Source: Nymphaea colorata
Taxonomy: Eukaryota > Streptophyta > Magnoliopsida > Nymphaeales > Nymphaeaceae
DNA length: 64,000 nt
Reading direction: 5' to 3'
NCBI RefSeq assembly: GCF_008831285.2
Contig: NC_045144.1
Coordinates: forward strand, 682,001-746,000
This document shows positions 13,380 through 25,180 of the stretch, piece after piece. How positions within the stretch are numbered: position 1 is the first letter of the stretch; every line of letters begins with the position of its first letter. A program made the position numbers and the translations under genes. Under the pieces are notes generated by a model. The model saw only the letters and a list, made by a program, of their open reading frames with translations, had not been told where the DNA came from and did not search any database.

Positions 13380-13575
13380 CAACAATTTGTTGCCTTCTGC
13401 ACCAAATTTCCTCCTCCTCCCCACGAGACTCAGTCTATTCTTCACATGGAACAACCTCCCAGATAGTAGCAGCTTTATTTCCCTGCTTAATTTTTGCCAG
13501 CACCCTAGACAACTTCTCTTGAGGCTCTTAATTCTGTTGATTAAATTTGGCCACCTGGTCGTTGTTCAATCTCAT
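13380..13575 (-). pseudogene. Unidentified coding-like segment, left arm
   Basis: The minus strand reads a charged, helical-looking peptide (EKLSRVLAKIKQGNKAATIW, then acidic EEEEIWCRRQQIVDAWGDR). An in-frame stop follows CEE here, but the right-arm copy (51,763-51,984 plus) stays open. Both arms share a further stop just upstream. I do not recognise the family; it may be a fragment of a transposon or host protein. Confidence 0.3.
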
Positions 13576-14368
13576 AAGACAATACTTTAATCTGTAGGAA
13601 ACTTAATTTGAAGAAAGAAACAATATTGTAAAAGCGGTATCGTATCACTTATCGATCGGGCTAACCCATAAATGTATGGTAACATATTGTAAATTTATTT
13701 TTGTAATGCATTCGCAATTAAAAAATAAAAAATAGTCATAAATTCTGATAAAACCAAGAAAAAAGTTTCCTCTATAAAACAACTCATCACAATATTACAC
13801 ACATAATAAAAATTCACAAATCTTCATCTACAGACATAATAATGATAAGATATGATAAACATGATAAATTTTGAGGTCTTAAAGACTTTTACAATAAACT
13901 TTTTACTGTTTTTACGTCATATTTTCAAACATTTATAATATGCAACCTATCTATTCACCTTCATTATAATATTCATACTCATTTTGCTTCATTGTCTTCA
14001 TCCCCTTCAAGTGGAATGTCCTCACCAGCTTATGCAGGCTCAACTTCTTCAATGTTCAAAAGGAGTTTGCCACAATAAGGCCTCCATCCTTTCACATCAA
14101 ATTCCTCAGATGATCACTGCTACTCAGAGCATCATTGTCAAAATTCAAAAGAAATTGCAAATTCCAAAGAATGGCTACTAATGGTGCTACAGTCACTCTC
14201 AAAAAGCATGTTCCTTTCTTCTAGCAGCCACAATTCACTTCAAGCCTTCCAAGATAGTCAAAAAATTGAAATATTCATCTCCAAAATATTTTTATCGCAT
14301 GACGAGTGACAAATACAAGTGCCATGTGGTGAAACATGAAGAGGTAATTTGTAACTCGAGGTGGTCTC

Positions 14369-14560
14369 CAGTGGCAGAGTTACATTGTAGCTGGTGTGGG
14401 CAATTTTTCACACCAGCCTACAAATTTTTCCTTATTTACATATGTAAACAAAATTGACTTTTATTGTTTCTTTTGTTTTTTTCTTTTACATATGAGTGAC
14501 CCTTCAAGTTTAAAACTAAACAGAGTGCCCCTCAATCAGAAATTTCCAGCACTGCTCCTG
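14369..14560. mobile_element. hAT-type MITE with 8-bp target duplication, left arm
   Basis: The 192-bp element starts CAGTGGCAGAG and ends GCACTGCTCCTG (imperfect inverted ends). It is flanked on both sides by the perfect 8-mer GTGGTCTC (14,361-14,368 and 14,561-14,568). An 8-bp target duplication and CAGTGGC-type ends are hallmarks of non-autonomous hAT elements. There is no coding capacity. The right-arm copy is at 50,726-50,916 and a diverged relative at 53,981-54,125. Confidence 0.8.
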
Positions 14561-14940
14561 GTGGTCTCACTATATATTAGTTCCATTCGCATGAAGAACT
14601 AGACATCACTTGTTAAATGATATCCTGACATTTTCAATGTGCGATCAAAATTGCAAATGATTGATGAGATACAAGTATGAATGGCAAGAAAAAATTTATG
14701 GAGACCATTATTATATCTTATCAAGTTATCTAAGGATCCCTATTAATATGAAGAAAGAAATAAATGGATTTCTTGGATGAAGGCCTTCACACATGTTAAT
14801 GGTTGCATAGATAAACCCTGAGGTCATAAACGTATTTGGTTTGCTTGGCCTTTTACATTCGTAAGTCCTCTATTGCTAAAGTTTATCTTTCATTGTTGAT
14901 TTTAAGGTGATAAATTATTTAAAATTTATATAAGGAAAAC

Positions 14941-15042
<102 letters not shown>

Positions 15043-15809
15043 TATACCACATATAAAATAGGTTTTTAAAGATTGACATGCGACCCTTGGAATCCAGCCG
15101 TATAACTGAATCAAAAATATTTTACTTGCATAATAAGTTCTAGAGTCTTTGGGGTATTATTGTAAATCAACTTAAATTATTTATTTCTTTTCCTTTATGT
15201 AGTCTAAACAAACATAGTTTGAACAATTCTTCTTCTTTCTATTCAAACAAGCTTTTATAACAATTTTTTTCATTCTATTTTCTTTCCTCTCATTTTCTTC
15301 CCAAATCCTTTCTTTCCCTTTCCATTCTTATCCTTTTATCCTACTTTCTCTCTATCCAAAAAGGTGCTATAATAGGTCAACGAAAAATTTATTTTACAAT
15401 TGGGATTGTGTTGCCTAAAGCCTCTCTAAGAGCCACCACCTTTGAAATGACCTTATATAAGAAGTTACATGGGGAAATAGGTTGCTACTGGTTTACACTT
15501 GTAGCTCCTTCTATCTTGAGAATCAGAACAATCACAGTATTGTTAAACTTCTTCACCATTCATCTTATTCCCAAGAAAACTTCAACCATCTTGATTATGT
15601 AATGACTGGTTACTCCTCGGTACTGTTGAAAAAGGACCTGAAGAATCCACTACGTCCTGAAGCGCTATCCGCTTTCAAACTAAAGTTGCATACTTGAGTT
15701 CTTTTGCTAAAACAGATCTTACGATTTGTCGGACTCATCTCTCTTTTCCACTCGTCAGCACAGACTACTATTTAAAATAAGAACAAAACATGTACTTCCC
15801 ATCTTTTGC

Positions 15810-16700
15810 TCTCTCTCTCTCTCTCTCTCTCTCTTCATGCAAGAGAAGTCAAAGGGCATGGAGCTGTTACTTTGTTTCTTTCTTCCAACACACTTTCACC
15901 TTCAGTGGTAGACAAGTAAAAAAAGAGCGGAACGACCCTGTTGAATAGAAACCATTAATTTACATGATATGACATCGTTGATATTAAAGTTCCTCTCTTG
16001 GTGGGAAAGACACAGACTTGGAGGTGGGAAAGATGCAGACTTAGAGGTGGAATAGAAATGCTCAAATCAAAATACTTATGTGAAGTTGGTAGATTGTGCT
16101 TCCCATGGCAATATGGTGGTTATCGAACACAGGAATTATGAATACCATGGCAACAAGAGAAATCCAAATCTGTTACATCAGTAGCAATTGATAGTCTAAT
16201 TTATATGATTCAACATGTGCTAAATATGACTCTTCAAGCAAAAGAACAAGTTTCCGCTACTTTTTGTCCTTTTTTATGAAGGAAGTCTCTCACATATATC
16301 ACCGACTTCAACACAAAGCAGCATCACCGCAAAAGCATGTAGAAAACACATATGCTAATGGAACCACATCTGAAAGACGCCCTGCCTTGATCGACCAGCT
16401 TCCCTTCCCTATTTTAAATCTATTCACAGTACCTATACCACGGTCCTCAGGAATATTCATGGTTGCCGATCGTCACTAGTTAATGCCGGAAGGAATTCCA
16501 TCTTTCTGTTTGCTCTCTCTCCTCCCCCTCTCTCTCTTCCCCTCTCTCTAGACGTGCATAAGAACTCAAAATGCGCGGAGCTGTCACTTTATTTCTTTCT
16601 TCCACCTCACATCACTTTTAGTGGTGGAGAAGTAAAAGAAGAGGGGAACCACCCTGTTGGATAAAAACAAATAATTTACATTGATAAGACTTTTCTCAAT
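15810..16700. repeat. Local tandem duplication, ~170-bp units 700 bp apart
   Basis: 15,815-15,985 and 16,515-16,695 are related: each has a CT-rich tract, GGAGCTGT(T/C)ACTTT, TTTCTTTCTTCCA, CAGTGGT or TAGTGGT, AAGTAAAA, GAAC(G/C)ACCCTGTTG and AATTTACAT. Both units occur in the right arm (49,550-49,380 and 48,850-48,690). Function unknown; the CT tracts could act as promoter pyrimidine patches, but no gene follows. Confidence 0.65.
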
Positions 16701-17290
16701 ATCTTTTGTTGTAAAAGAGATTGCACTGCCATTGAAAATTATATATATATATATTATGTGTGTGTGTATATAACTAATAATAGATAATGAAAATACATAT
16801 CACGTTTTTCTCTTTATTTTTCTCCTATCTATCAAGTTAGATCGGATAACCATGACTTGATGGCTGAATAACCCTAAAAAGTCAGTTCACCATTCAATAT
16901 ATATAGACACACACACACACACACTACTTCGATCACAAACAAAAACCAACAGACCTCTTATATTTGTGTTCAAAAGTGTTCTGAACAAAATATGAATCTC
17001 CTAATGTCTTCATTATAAACACTAATTTAATCTAAACAATGATAAACACACTTTATAAAAAATAAGTATTTTTTCTACTATTAAAATTTTGATGTTGCAA
17101 GTGCCATTCCTTTTTTAATTATTATGGTATATTAATAAAATAAAAAATAACTAACTTAAAGTATGTTTATCATTAAATATATTTTAAGATAGTGCGAAAT
17201 TATAAAGAAAAGGAATTTTAATAGGCCTGGCTTCTGTCCCTTACGTAAGTGGTATGTTATTTATATAATGTATATATGCACATGCACACA

Positions 17291-17293
<3 letters not shown>

Positions 17294-17330
<37 letters not shown>
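17294..17330. repeat. (GA)n microsatellite
   Basis: About 18 GA units. The right-arm counterpart is (CT)n at 48,032-48,072, about 20 units. Confidence 0.95.
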
Positions 17331-17336
<6 letters not shown>

Positions 17337-18179
17337 TTAAATGAAACTAAAAACATCCAAAGAGTACTGAATGCCACAGTACAACTTAAAAAAAAGGGAC
17401 AAAACAAAAGAAAGTAGAAGCAGCAGAGAAGAAGAGAGATACAACTTCCGTTTAAAGGAATTAGACAGTTTCCTCTTGTTGACAAATCTAGCACAGCTCT
17501 ATGTTACAGAAATTTCTTAATAGCCATCGGTTAGCAAACTAACCAAAATATCTTGATTGCCACGTTATTTTCCCCAGAAACTCCAAAGGAGGATATGGTT
17601 ATGGATACGAAAGAGATACGTGGGCTCTACTACATAAACTAAATCAAAGACAAACAAGGCCACCACCAACAACAATAAAATTCTCTCGGGCCAACTAAAT
17701 TGAAGACAAGGAAGGCCAGGAGAAAGACAAAGAATGTATTGTCGTTTCTTTCTTGTTCTTAGTTTGTACTTTCGTGTTTTCTTGTCATCTATTTTACATT
17801 TTCTTTTTTCATTTTACATGTGAAAATTGGTTTGAATCAACCTATTTGAATTGTACCAGTTCGTTCTCGGCCCGATATTTCTTGATTTAATTATCTAGAT
17901 AGCACTAGCTTTGATAGTCATACATGAAAAGACCTCAATACTTGGTCCATTTCTTGTGAAGTTACATCATGTTTTGCATGTCTCCATTTATTTTGTAGCT
18001 CTAAAACAATTAATGACGTCGACTTTTCTCTATCTGCCACAGCTTTCTTAAACTCCAAATCTGTCAACCCTAAAAGGTCGCTGCTCTTCCCTATCAAGCT
18101 GTAGCTGGATGTCCCCAGCACGGGTTTTCCGTGAGTTCTCAAATGCAACAACCTAGCGACATCTTCTAGGTGATTTTCA

Positions 18180-18325
18180 CCTTGAATCCATCAAAATATG
18201 CATTTGCAACGATCAGGTGCTTGACCATGGTTTCAAATAATGGAATACAACTTTTACAGCAGTTTTTAATGATACAAAATAACCATTCAAGCACAAAAAT
18301 AGCTGCCCGATTTCAATATACACAC
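18180..18325 (+). repeat. TA-associated dispersed repeat, copy 2
   Basis: Same family as 6,890-7,030. It is followed by (CA)n and (TA)n at 18,320-18,372. The right-arm counterpart is at 47,040-47,185, and another diverged copy sits just outside the right arm at 52,680-52,810. Confidence 0.65.
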
Positions 18326-19077
18326 ACACAGGTATATACATATATATATATATATGTGTATATATATATATATTTATTTATATGCCGCACACCTTAATTA
18401 GGTCAATGAGGCATCACTCAGATGCTTTGAGGCTTTCTTCTAGGTGATGCACAGAGACCTCATGCAGGTGTGCACCTCTAACAACACTGGTTTAGGCTAC
18501 TTGTCAAAGAAAGAAAAATCTGACAGAAGAATATTCCATGCATGACTCTTTCGCAGTCCACATCTTCTGTTAATCTTTCCACCTTAAGAGCTGTTCGAGA
18601 ATAAAAAAACAAATCAGGCCAAATCAGAGAGAGCGAGGGAGAGAGAGAGAGAAAGAGGGTGATGACAGTTTCTCATGATGAGAGCAATGAGTGGAGAGCA
18701 TTCAGCTGAGTTCGGGTGGACATGGGCCAACACGAACAGATTTGCATTAATAAAACAGTCATAGCGAAAAAGAGAGTGTCCGGTCAAAGAAGGTACTCTA
18801 TATGGAGAAGATATATCTTGTAAGAAAAAGATGACTAAGAAGATTGATTATATATATACATATATATATATATCCTATAGAAATGGGTTGTCAAAACAGG
18901 TTATATGTAAAAAAGTTGTGTATATGGGTACATAATGACCAAAATATCCCTGTTTATAGTAGAAAAGGAACATTTTAAAAGGGTAGAAAAAGGTCATGAA
19001 AAAAATTAAAAAGTGTAAAATAGACATAGTATGCCATTAAAAAATTCAGAAATAATCCAACCTTCATCTTTTTTCCT

Positions 19078-19296
19078 ATGATACTGTATACTTGTGGATC
19101 CACAGAAGTGTGCAGCAGCTCGATCTCATATCTCATATCGGACATTGACCAGTTCCACAGATTCAAGTGGCCGAAGAAGAAGAAAGAGGAGAGGGGGTTG
19201 GTGGTGGAGGAGAAACTGCACTTTAGCCACCAGCGTTGTCATGGGATGTTGCTCGTCGATTTCTTCAATCGATGCGGCTTGAGTTTTCGACACTGA
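19078..19296 (+). other. Unidentified conserved coding-like block, copy B
   Basis: A 72-residue open frame nearly identical to those at 276-494 and 46,256-46,038. Downstream, at 19,361-19,370, a T present in copy A is missing (GGGCATTGAG instead of GGGCATTTGAG), which breaks the second open stretch. The right-arm copy has the same deletion. Family unknown. Confidence 0.3.
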
Positions 19297-19942
19297 TGGT
19301 CAATGGCGAAGCTCTCTCTAAAGAACGTAGGTGACCTTAGACTTAATTTCTTGCTTAGGTGGGCATTGAGATCATTTTAATGACGTACGTGGAGGGCTAT
19401 ATATCTATATGATCCAATATATTTCATGCCTAAGGTGTGATTTGTACAGGTGAAAAGTGAAAACTGGAAGGAAAGCACCTCTAACATCACAAAGCACCCA
19501 TCTAAATATGCTTTCTACATCAAAATTTTATCCCTCTATACATATCATTCTCGCAGCCAAAACAATACCAAAAGTCAAATTTTTCATTATAACTCGCGAC
19601 CTTTGAAAGTTGATCAAACAAACTGATGGTTGCTAACATCATCCCTAAGAACTGATCGCCTTCTGACCAATACTTCCGGCTCAAACCGGACGGTTGCTTT
19701 AATGCCCACATTTTTCTTTTTCTTTATTATCACAAAAATTTTAATAAGAGAATAGGATATAATTGGTAGATTCAATAACTGATAAAAATAGTTGAAACTG
19801 TGAACTATATCATAAAGGGGGCAGCCATGGAAAGAAATGAATGGGTTACCAAATATATACCTTGGTAGAAGTGGTAACTGAAATATTAAAAGAAACTAAA
19901 GATGATTGAGGGCAGCTGAGAAGCCTTCCTGAGAAAAATCAT

Positions 19943-20215
19943 TTGGGGGTGTTGCTCGCCATGTATTGGCCTTATTTAACCCCATACCTCAGGTTCCCAT
20001 TTGCCGCAGCCATAGGGGGAAGGGTTCCAGCTGTTAGAAATTATGAAAATGTGAAAGCAAACCCTTGTTTTCCTGCATCTTGGGGTGAAGATCAAGAGCA
20101 AAGAGGCACTGGTCCACGTGACTGTTATCCGCAGCTTGGGGGATCAAGAAAGCCAAGAAGCTAGGGTGCTGACAGTAAAAAATCAGGGGCTGCACAGTTA
20201 GAGAGACCCTGGTAA
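19943..20215 (+). other. Unidentified exon-like block, copy B
   Basis: An open frame of 73 codons (non-ATG first codon, TTG) with a hydrophobic start (LAMYWPYLTPYLRFPFAAAI), ending GGSRKPRS-stop. A donor-like CTG|GTAAGT follows at about 20,210. Kept open in the right arm (45,384-45,163 minus). I do not recognise the protein. Confidence 0.3.
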
Positions 20216-20456
20216 GTGTTATATAGTTTCTTTTATAAATAATCTATATATTTAGGTACATATGTATATAGAAAGCAAGGAGAATTCTACTTGGTGGAAA
20301 TGAAATTATACATGTAGATGCATGTTTTGCAAGGAAATCATACCACACTACCTTGGAACAGTCGCCTTCTTGGCGGACTGAATTGATTGCAGCATAGTGC
20401 TGGTATGGGAATACTTAGCTATGAGTGCAGCATGTAGCCCTTGTACCTTTGTTGCT

Positions 20457-20458
<2 letters not shown>

Positions 20459-20494
<36 letters not shown>
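20459..20494. repeat. (TA)n microsatellite
   Basis: About 18 TA units; about 30 units at the matching right-arm site (44,802-44,861). Confidence 0.95.
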
Positions 20495-20497
<3 letters not shown>

Positions 20498-22578
20498 TTG
20501 TTATAGTAGCGAATCCATGTATTTACGCACCTAGATATGAATAGAAATGTGAAGTGTTATATTCTGGAAATGATACACAACACTCTTACTCTTAGACATC
20601 TCTGATTGCCTAAAAATAAATATATATATGCATGTATGAGGTGTAATTACCTGTGTGCAGAAAAATAAATGGGTATTTTTAGGGTAATACATGAGCTGTT
20701 TGTGAAAGAATATATATAATGTGGTGCTATGTTCATAATATAGCTATATGAAGCACACTGTGACACCCTTGTGCTGGAATTGTCTGTAACATGTGTTTCT
20801 AGTTCCATGAAGGTCTAAGTATGCTGAAATTGATGGTATGTGCACATGAAAGTGATTGGAACCAGTTTGAACTGCTGAGCAACTTGAGGAACTAGGAATG
20901 ATTCTAGGCAACTCAATAAGAGGTAAACTCTCTTTTAGCTCATCAATTGGTCTAGGCTTAATATATTCAGATCTGGACGACGACTTTAGCTAACTTGAAA
21001 TATTTGAGGCAGTAAAAGAGGGACCACAATGAGAGTATAAAAAATTTCTTTCATCAAAAATAACATGTCTAGATATGATGACACGATTAGAGATTGGATT
21101 GTAACAAACACAACCTTTATGACAGCTGCCATACCCAATGAAGACGCAGGTTTGAGCTTTGGCGTCTAGTTTTGAAGCACGTCTAGGCCCATTCAATGGA
21201 TAGACGGTACAACCAAAGGTTCTTAGATGACTATATTTGGGAACTTCATGCAAGAGATTCTCATACAATGTCATGTGCAAGTTTGCAACAGGCAACCTGT
21301 TAATAAGATGAACAACAGTTTTAAAAGCATCAAACCAAAATTTTGGTGGCATATTGGCATGAATAATTATGACGAGTCCCATTTCCACCAGATTCCTATG
21401 CTTCCTTTCTACTATCTCGTTCTACTGGGATGTGTAAGGGCATGTTATCCATCAACGAATTCCTTGATTTTCAAGAAATGTGCTAAATTCTTTGCTCATG
21501 AATTCTCCTCCCCCATCTGAATGGAAAATTTTAATTTTTGTTTCAAGTTAACACTCTACTATGCTTAAAAAGGTTTTAAAACATGGAAGTGTATCACTTT
21601 TCTTTGACAAGGGAAAGATCCATGAGAAGTGAGATTAGTTGTCAACCATTAAGAAATAATACATGTACCCTTCTCGTGAATCACATGGTGCTGGTCCCCT
21701 AATATCAACATGTAACACTTCAAGAGGTTTGGTTGCATGAAACTCAGCTTTAGGAAAATGAATTTTATGCATTTTTCCAAGCACACATGAAGAACAAAAA
21801 TCTAATCTATGTCTTTCATCAACACAAATTAAACTAGCAACTTTCAACAAGTTTAACAACTGAAAGTGAGCATGTCCTAGACGCAAATGCCATAACTAAA
21901 TGTCTGAGTAAGAATTTTGAGAAACCAAAGAAGTATTAGCAGTCTTTTATTGATCGTCATCTCCAATACTGATAGGATTGCTAGTAGAGTCCTTCCTTTC
22001 TCTCATCCATCTGTAGAGTCCCTGTGTGAAGAATCTTGCCTGTTTGCATATTCTTAACAATAACACCATTAGAGGAAAATTCAATAGAGCATTGGTTGTC
22101 TTTGGTGAACCTTGCTACTGACATAAGATTCTTGTGTGCTTTAGGAGCATGCAACACATTTTTCAAAACAAAGGATGACGTCTTCCTAGGTAGTTACACG
22201 TTCCCTATAATTTTAATTTGCATCTTACTACGATTGCCAACTATAATGGAATTAAAACCATGATAGGGAACTTTACCTTGCATATCTTGTTCTGAATTTG
22301 TCATATGGTGGGAGGCACCTTTGTCTGGATACCAGGGTGAATCTTGAGTATTGCTGACATTTTCTCGGCTACTAGATGCATTATCAGATTTTCCCATGTT
22401 GAGTGCCATGGCCATAAACACTTTTGGAATATCATAACATTGTCGAGCTGTATGATTTCTTCTGCCAAATATTGACAAGTTACTCCTTGGCTGGACTTGT
22501 TAGTATTATTATTTTTTCCATAGTTTCCTCTTCCTCCAGTACGACCTCTACCCCTACCACCATTATAGTTGCCATGCC

Positions 22579-22655
22579 CATGCCCTTGGTCAATAATAAA
22601 AGCACGCCCACACCCTTGGTCTGTAATAAAAGCATGCCCATGCCCTTGTTCAGCA
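22579..22655. repeat. 30-bp minisatellite inside copia gag
   Basis: Two to three units encode, on the minus strand, the 10-residue repeat GHGHAFITDQ / GCGRAFIIDQ. Copy A has none of the extra units. The right inverted arm starts within a unit of this repeat, so it marks the inner duplication breakpoint. Confidence 0.75.
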
Positions 22656-24082
22656 ATAAAGGTAGTGGCAGTGGCTTCAACCTGAGCCATCAGGGATGAA
22701 GAAAGCATTCCAAGTCGTCGCTCTTGAGTAATTAACATATCATGTAATTCAGACCATGAAGGTAGATCTTTGAATGCAGTAACAGTGGTAATAAAAGATT
22801 CATATTCAGAATTCAGTCCATTCAAGGTATAGAGAACAAGGTCTGCATCTGAGACAAAGTGCTGCACTCTGCTAAGAGAATCTTGTCAGAAACTAATATG
22901 TTGAAGGTATTCAGTCATAGGCATTCCTCCCTTTTTTATGTTTTGGAATTCTCTTTTCAGCTGAATAATACAAAGATTATTTTGTGAGGCATACTATTTT
23001 ACAAGCATGAACCAAGCATCTATAGCCGTGCCAACACGAACCGGTTGTGACATGACTGTTGAGTCATAGTGACTTTGATCCAACTTAGTGCAAGTTGGTC
23101 TTCACGATACCATAAACCATAAGTAGTATTTTCTTGTGTATGTGCTTCATCAAGAAATTCAGGTGGAGCAGAACTTTTTCCATTAACATACTTGATCAAA
23201 TTTTAACTTTTCATAACAATTTCAATTTGAGAACGCCAGAGAAGATAATTTGATCAATCAAGCTTGACTAAAACCAAACTTGAGAAAGCATTCCATTGTG
23301 TACCTGGTGGAGTAGGAGTGTGAGGAGTGTTAGAAGAGGACAATGCAGCCATATTATACTAAAAATTTCTCGCTCGTTCAATCAACAGCCGACAAACACA
23401 GTCAATACGATTTGTGTCTGATAAACAAAAAAGGCGACTGAGGAGGTGGATTGGACGACTGAAGGGGCAGATAGGTCTCGGTGGCACTCCCTTGTGAGCA
23501 GACTTCTCGGTGAACATGTGAACACAAAAGGAAACAGCGCTTCCCTTGGTGAGGGCTGGAAACAGCATGACCTTCCCTTGTTGAAAGACAGAAAAAGAAG
23601 TCAACAGCATGCTCCTCGGCGAAGGCTGGAAAGAGTGTGGCCTTCCTTAGACAAAAAAGGAGGCATGTGCCTCAGTGAAGACAGGAAACAACACACTCCA
23701 AAAGGAAGGCACGTGCCTCGATGAAGGCAGGAAACAACACACTCGATGCCAGACCCTTGTTCAAACACTAAAAGGAGCAGCATGCTCCTCAGTGAAATAG
23801 TGCGCTCCTCGGTGAAGGCCTTGGTGGCTTTCACTTGCTCACCACAAAAAAAAGAGCATGAAACCGCACGCTGCTCTATGGTTTCCCTTGTTACGCAAAA
23901 AACTGTGGATGTAGGAAGAGGAACAGGAGACGCAACAGGGCACGCAGCAGAGGGAGTGGCTGGAAAACGATGGTGCCAGCATCAAACAATGCTCATCCAC
24001 TAGACAGGTGAAGTGTAGCTCTAGAAAGATGAAGGATACAGAAGACCACGGTGAAAGCAGTTGCAGGCTCTTATATCAATTT

Positions 24083-24443
24083 AGAACAAAAGATGGACAC
24101 ACAGGTGTAACGTGGTTTGGCTAAAATCAGCCTACATCCACACAAAGACTCTCTCTTCTATTCTATAACCACACAGAGAGAGTACAAATATTTATAGTCA
24201 CCTTATACAATTTAGATCCTTGATTTTAGGATCTTGATTTACACGACAGATTTGGGCAGAATTATAGAAGAAGATGGGAGAAATGATTTCTTTCTCATTT
24301 AGAGAAGATTGGTCAGTTTTAGATAGCTCTCGAGTTTTGGAAACCGTACCCTGTACTTTGTAACTGATCCTGATCGTATCTGTTCCATATATCTTATCGT
24401 TGTTAATAAATCTAGCACAGCTCTACGTTACAGAAATTTCTCA
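24083..24443 (-). repeat. copia 5' LTR, copy B
   Basis: About 360 bp, the counterpart of 4,926-5,283. It ends CTCA on the plus strand (so it starts TGAG on the coding strand). Contains the shared TTAGGATCTTGATTTACACG. Confidence 0.65.
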
Positions 24444-24455
24444 ATATTTCTTCCA

Positions 24456-24890
24456 AGAAGAAGGTCATTCTGCTGGACCAGAAACCCCAGATGAGGCTTG
24501 GTGATTGTTATGAGAGAGATGGGCTCTATCTACTACATTAACATGAACACAAACAAGGCACTTCCAGCTGACAAGAAGAATGAAGAATCACTCCTATGGC
24601 ACTACAGGTTGGGACATTTGTCTGATCTAATTCTCAAAACTGTGTTTCTTAAGCTCGTCTACAATTTTCCAGTATGTGAGACATGCAATTACGCAAAGAT
24701 GACTGAACAATCATTTCCTGAATCTGAAATAAAAATCCAATATTGCTTCAACTTGGTTCAGGCCGATGTATGGGGCCCGGCTCCTGCTGTTTCCAACTTT
24801 ATTTTCAGATACTTTCTCCTGTTAAAAGATGACAAATCATGGATGAGTTGGGTGTTCTTTCTCAAAAAAAAAGATGAAGTCTTTTTTATT
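24456..24890 (+). pseudogene. Second copia fragment: gag-pre-integrase to integrase start, copy B
   Basis: The better preserved copy of 5,296-5,735. One frame runs from MREMGSIYYIN through LLWHYRLGHLSD (His box), FPVCETCNYAKM (Cys pair) and VQADVWGPAPA (first integrase Asp) to FFLKKKDEVF. An upstream frame reads VILLDQKPQMRLGDCYERDG. The element stops after about 35 residues of integrase core and runs into the dispersed repeat starting at about 24,888. Confidence 0.75.
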
Positions 24891-25180
24891 AGCAGGCATT
24901 GTATGACCACTAGCAATATCTTATATTAACAAAAGTCATGCACTGGGTGAATTTTATCCAATCTTAAGACTGTGAAAGGTTCCAGATTGGGTTGAGAAGG
25001 ACTTGGTTTCACATGCAAGACCCACAAATATTATTAACCGACAAATTTTTGGTGGTGGCGAACCCTCTGCTAGGTTATAAGAATCAAAACTTCGCTGGAA
25101 CAATCGTACCATTTTGTTATCGGCCTGATATTTGATCAAATTATAATTGAAATGCTGAGTTCTATATTTTATTAAATTAT
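24888..25180 (+). repeat. Dispersed repeat with PBS-like motif, copy 2 (deleted)
   Basis: Counterpart of 5,735-6,240. About 200 bp containing the TCTTGACATCAG motif is deleted at about 25,105, where GGAACAATC joins directly to CGTACCATTTTG. Confidence 0.6.

Larger units (their letters stand above)
20745..24443 (-). mobile_element. Ty1-copia retrotransposon, 3'-truncated, copy B
   Basis: Same element as at 1,970-5,283, with the same missing reverse transcriptase, RNase H and 3' LTR. It is more complete in gag. The 5' LTR is at about 24,083-24,443, the primer site is degraded, gag begins at about 23,351, the gag Gly/Arg-rich region and knuckle lie at 22,690-22,450, and the protease motif reads DKGASHH, so the catalytic DTG is lost (about 22,330). 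Gag-pre-integrase is at 21,886-21,750 and the integrase C-terminal region at 21,388-20,990 (132 codons open). It has many stops in gag and cannot transpose autonomously. Confidence 0.85.
18826..25180 (+). repeat. Direct segmental duplication, copy B
   Basis: Matches 1-6,270 in the same orientation, and its first 3.8 kb is also the inner end of the left inverted arm. It keeps gag sequence missing in copy A (22,790-23,215). It ends within a shared string near GATATTTGATCAAATTATAATT and TTCTATATTTTATTAAAT at about 25,180; after that the two copies differ completely. Confidence 0.85.
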
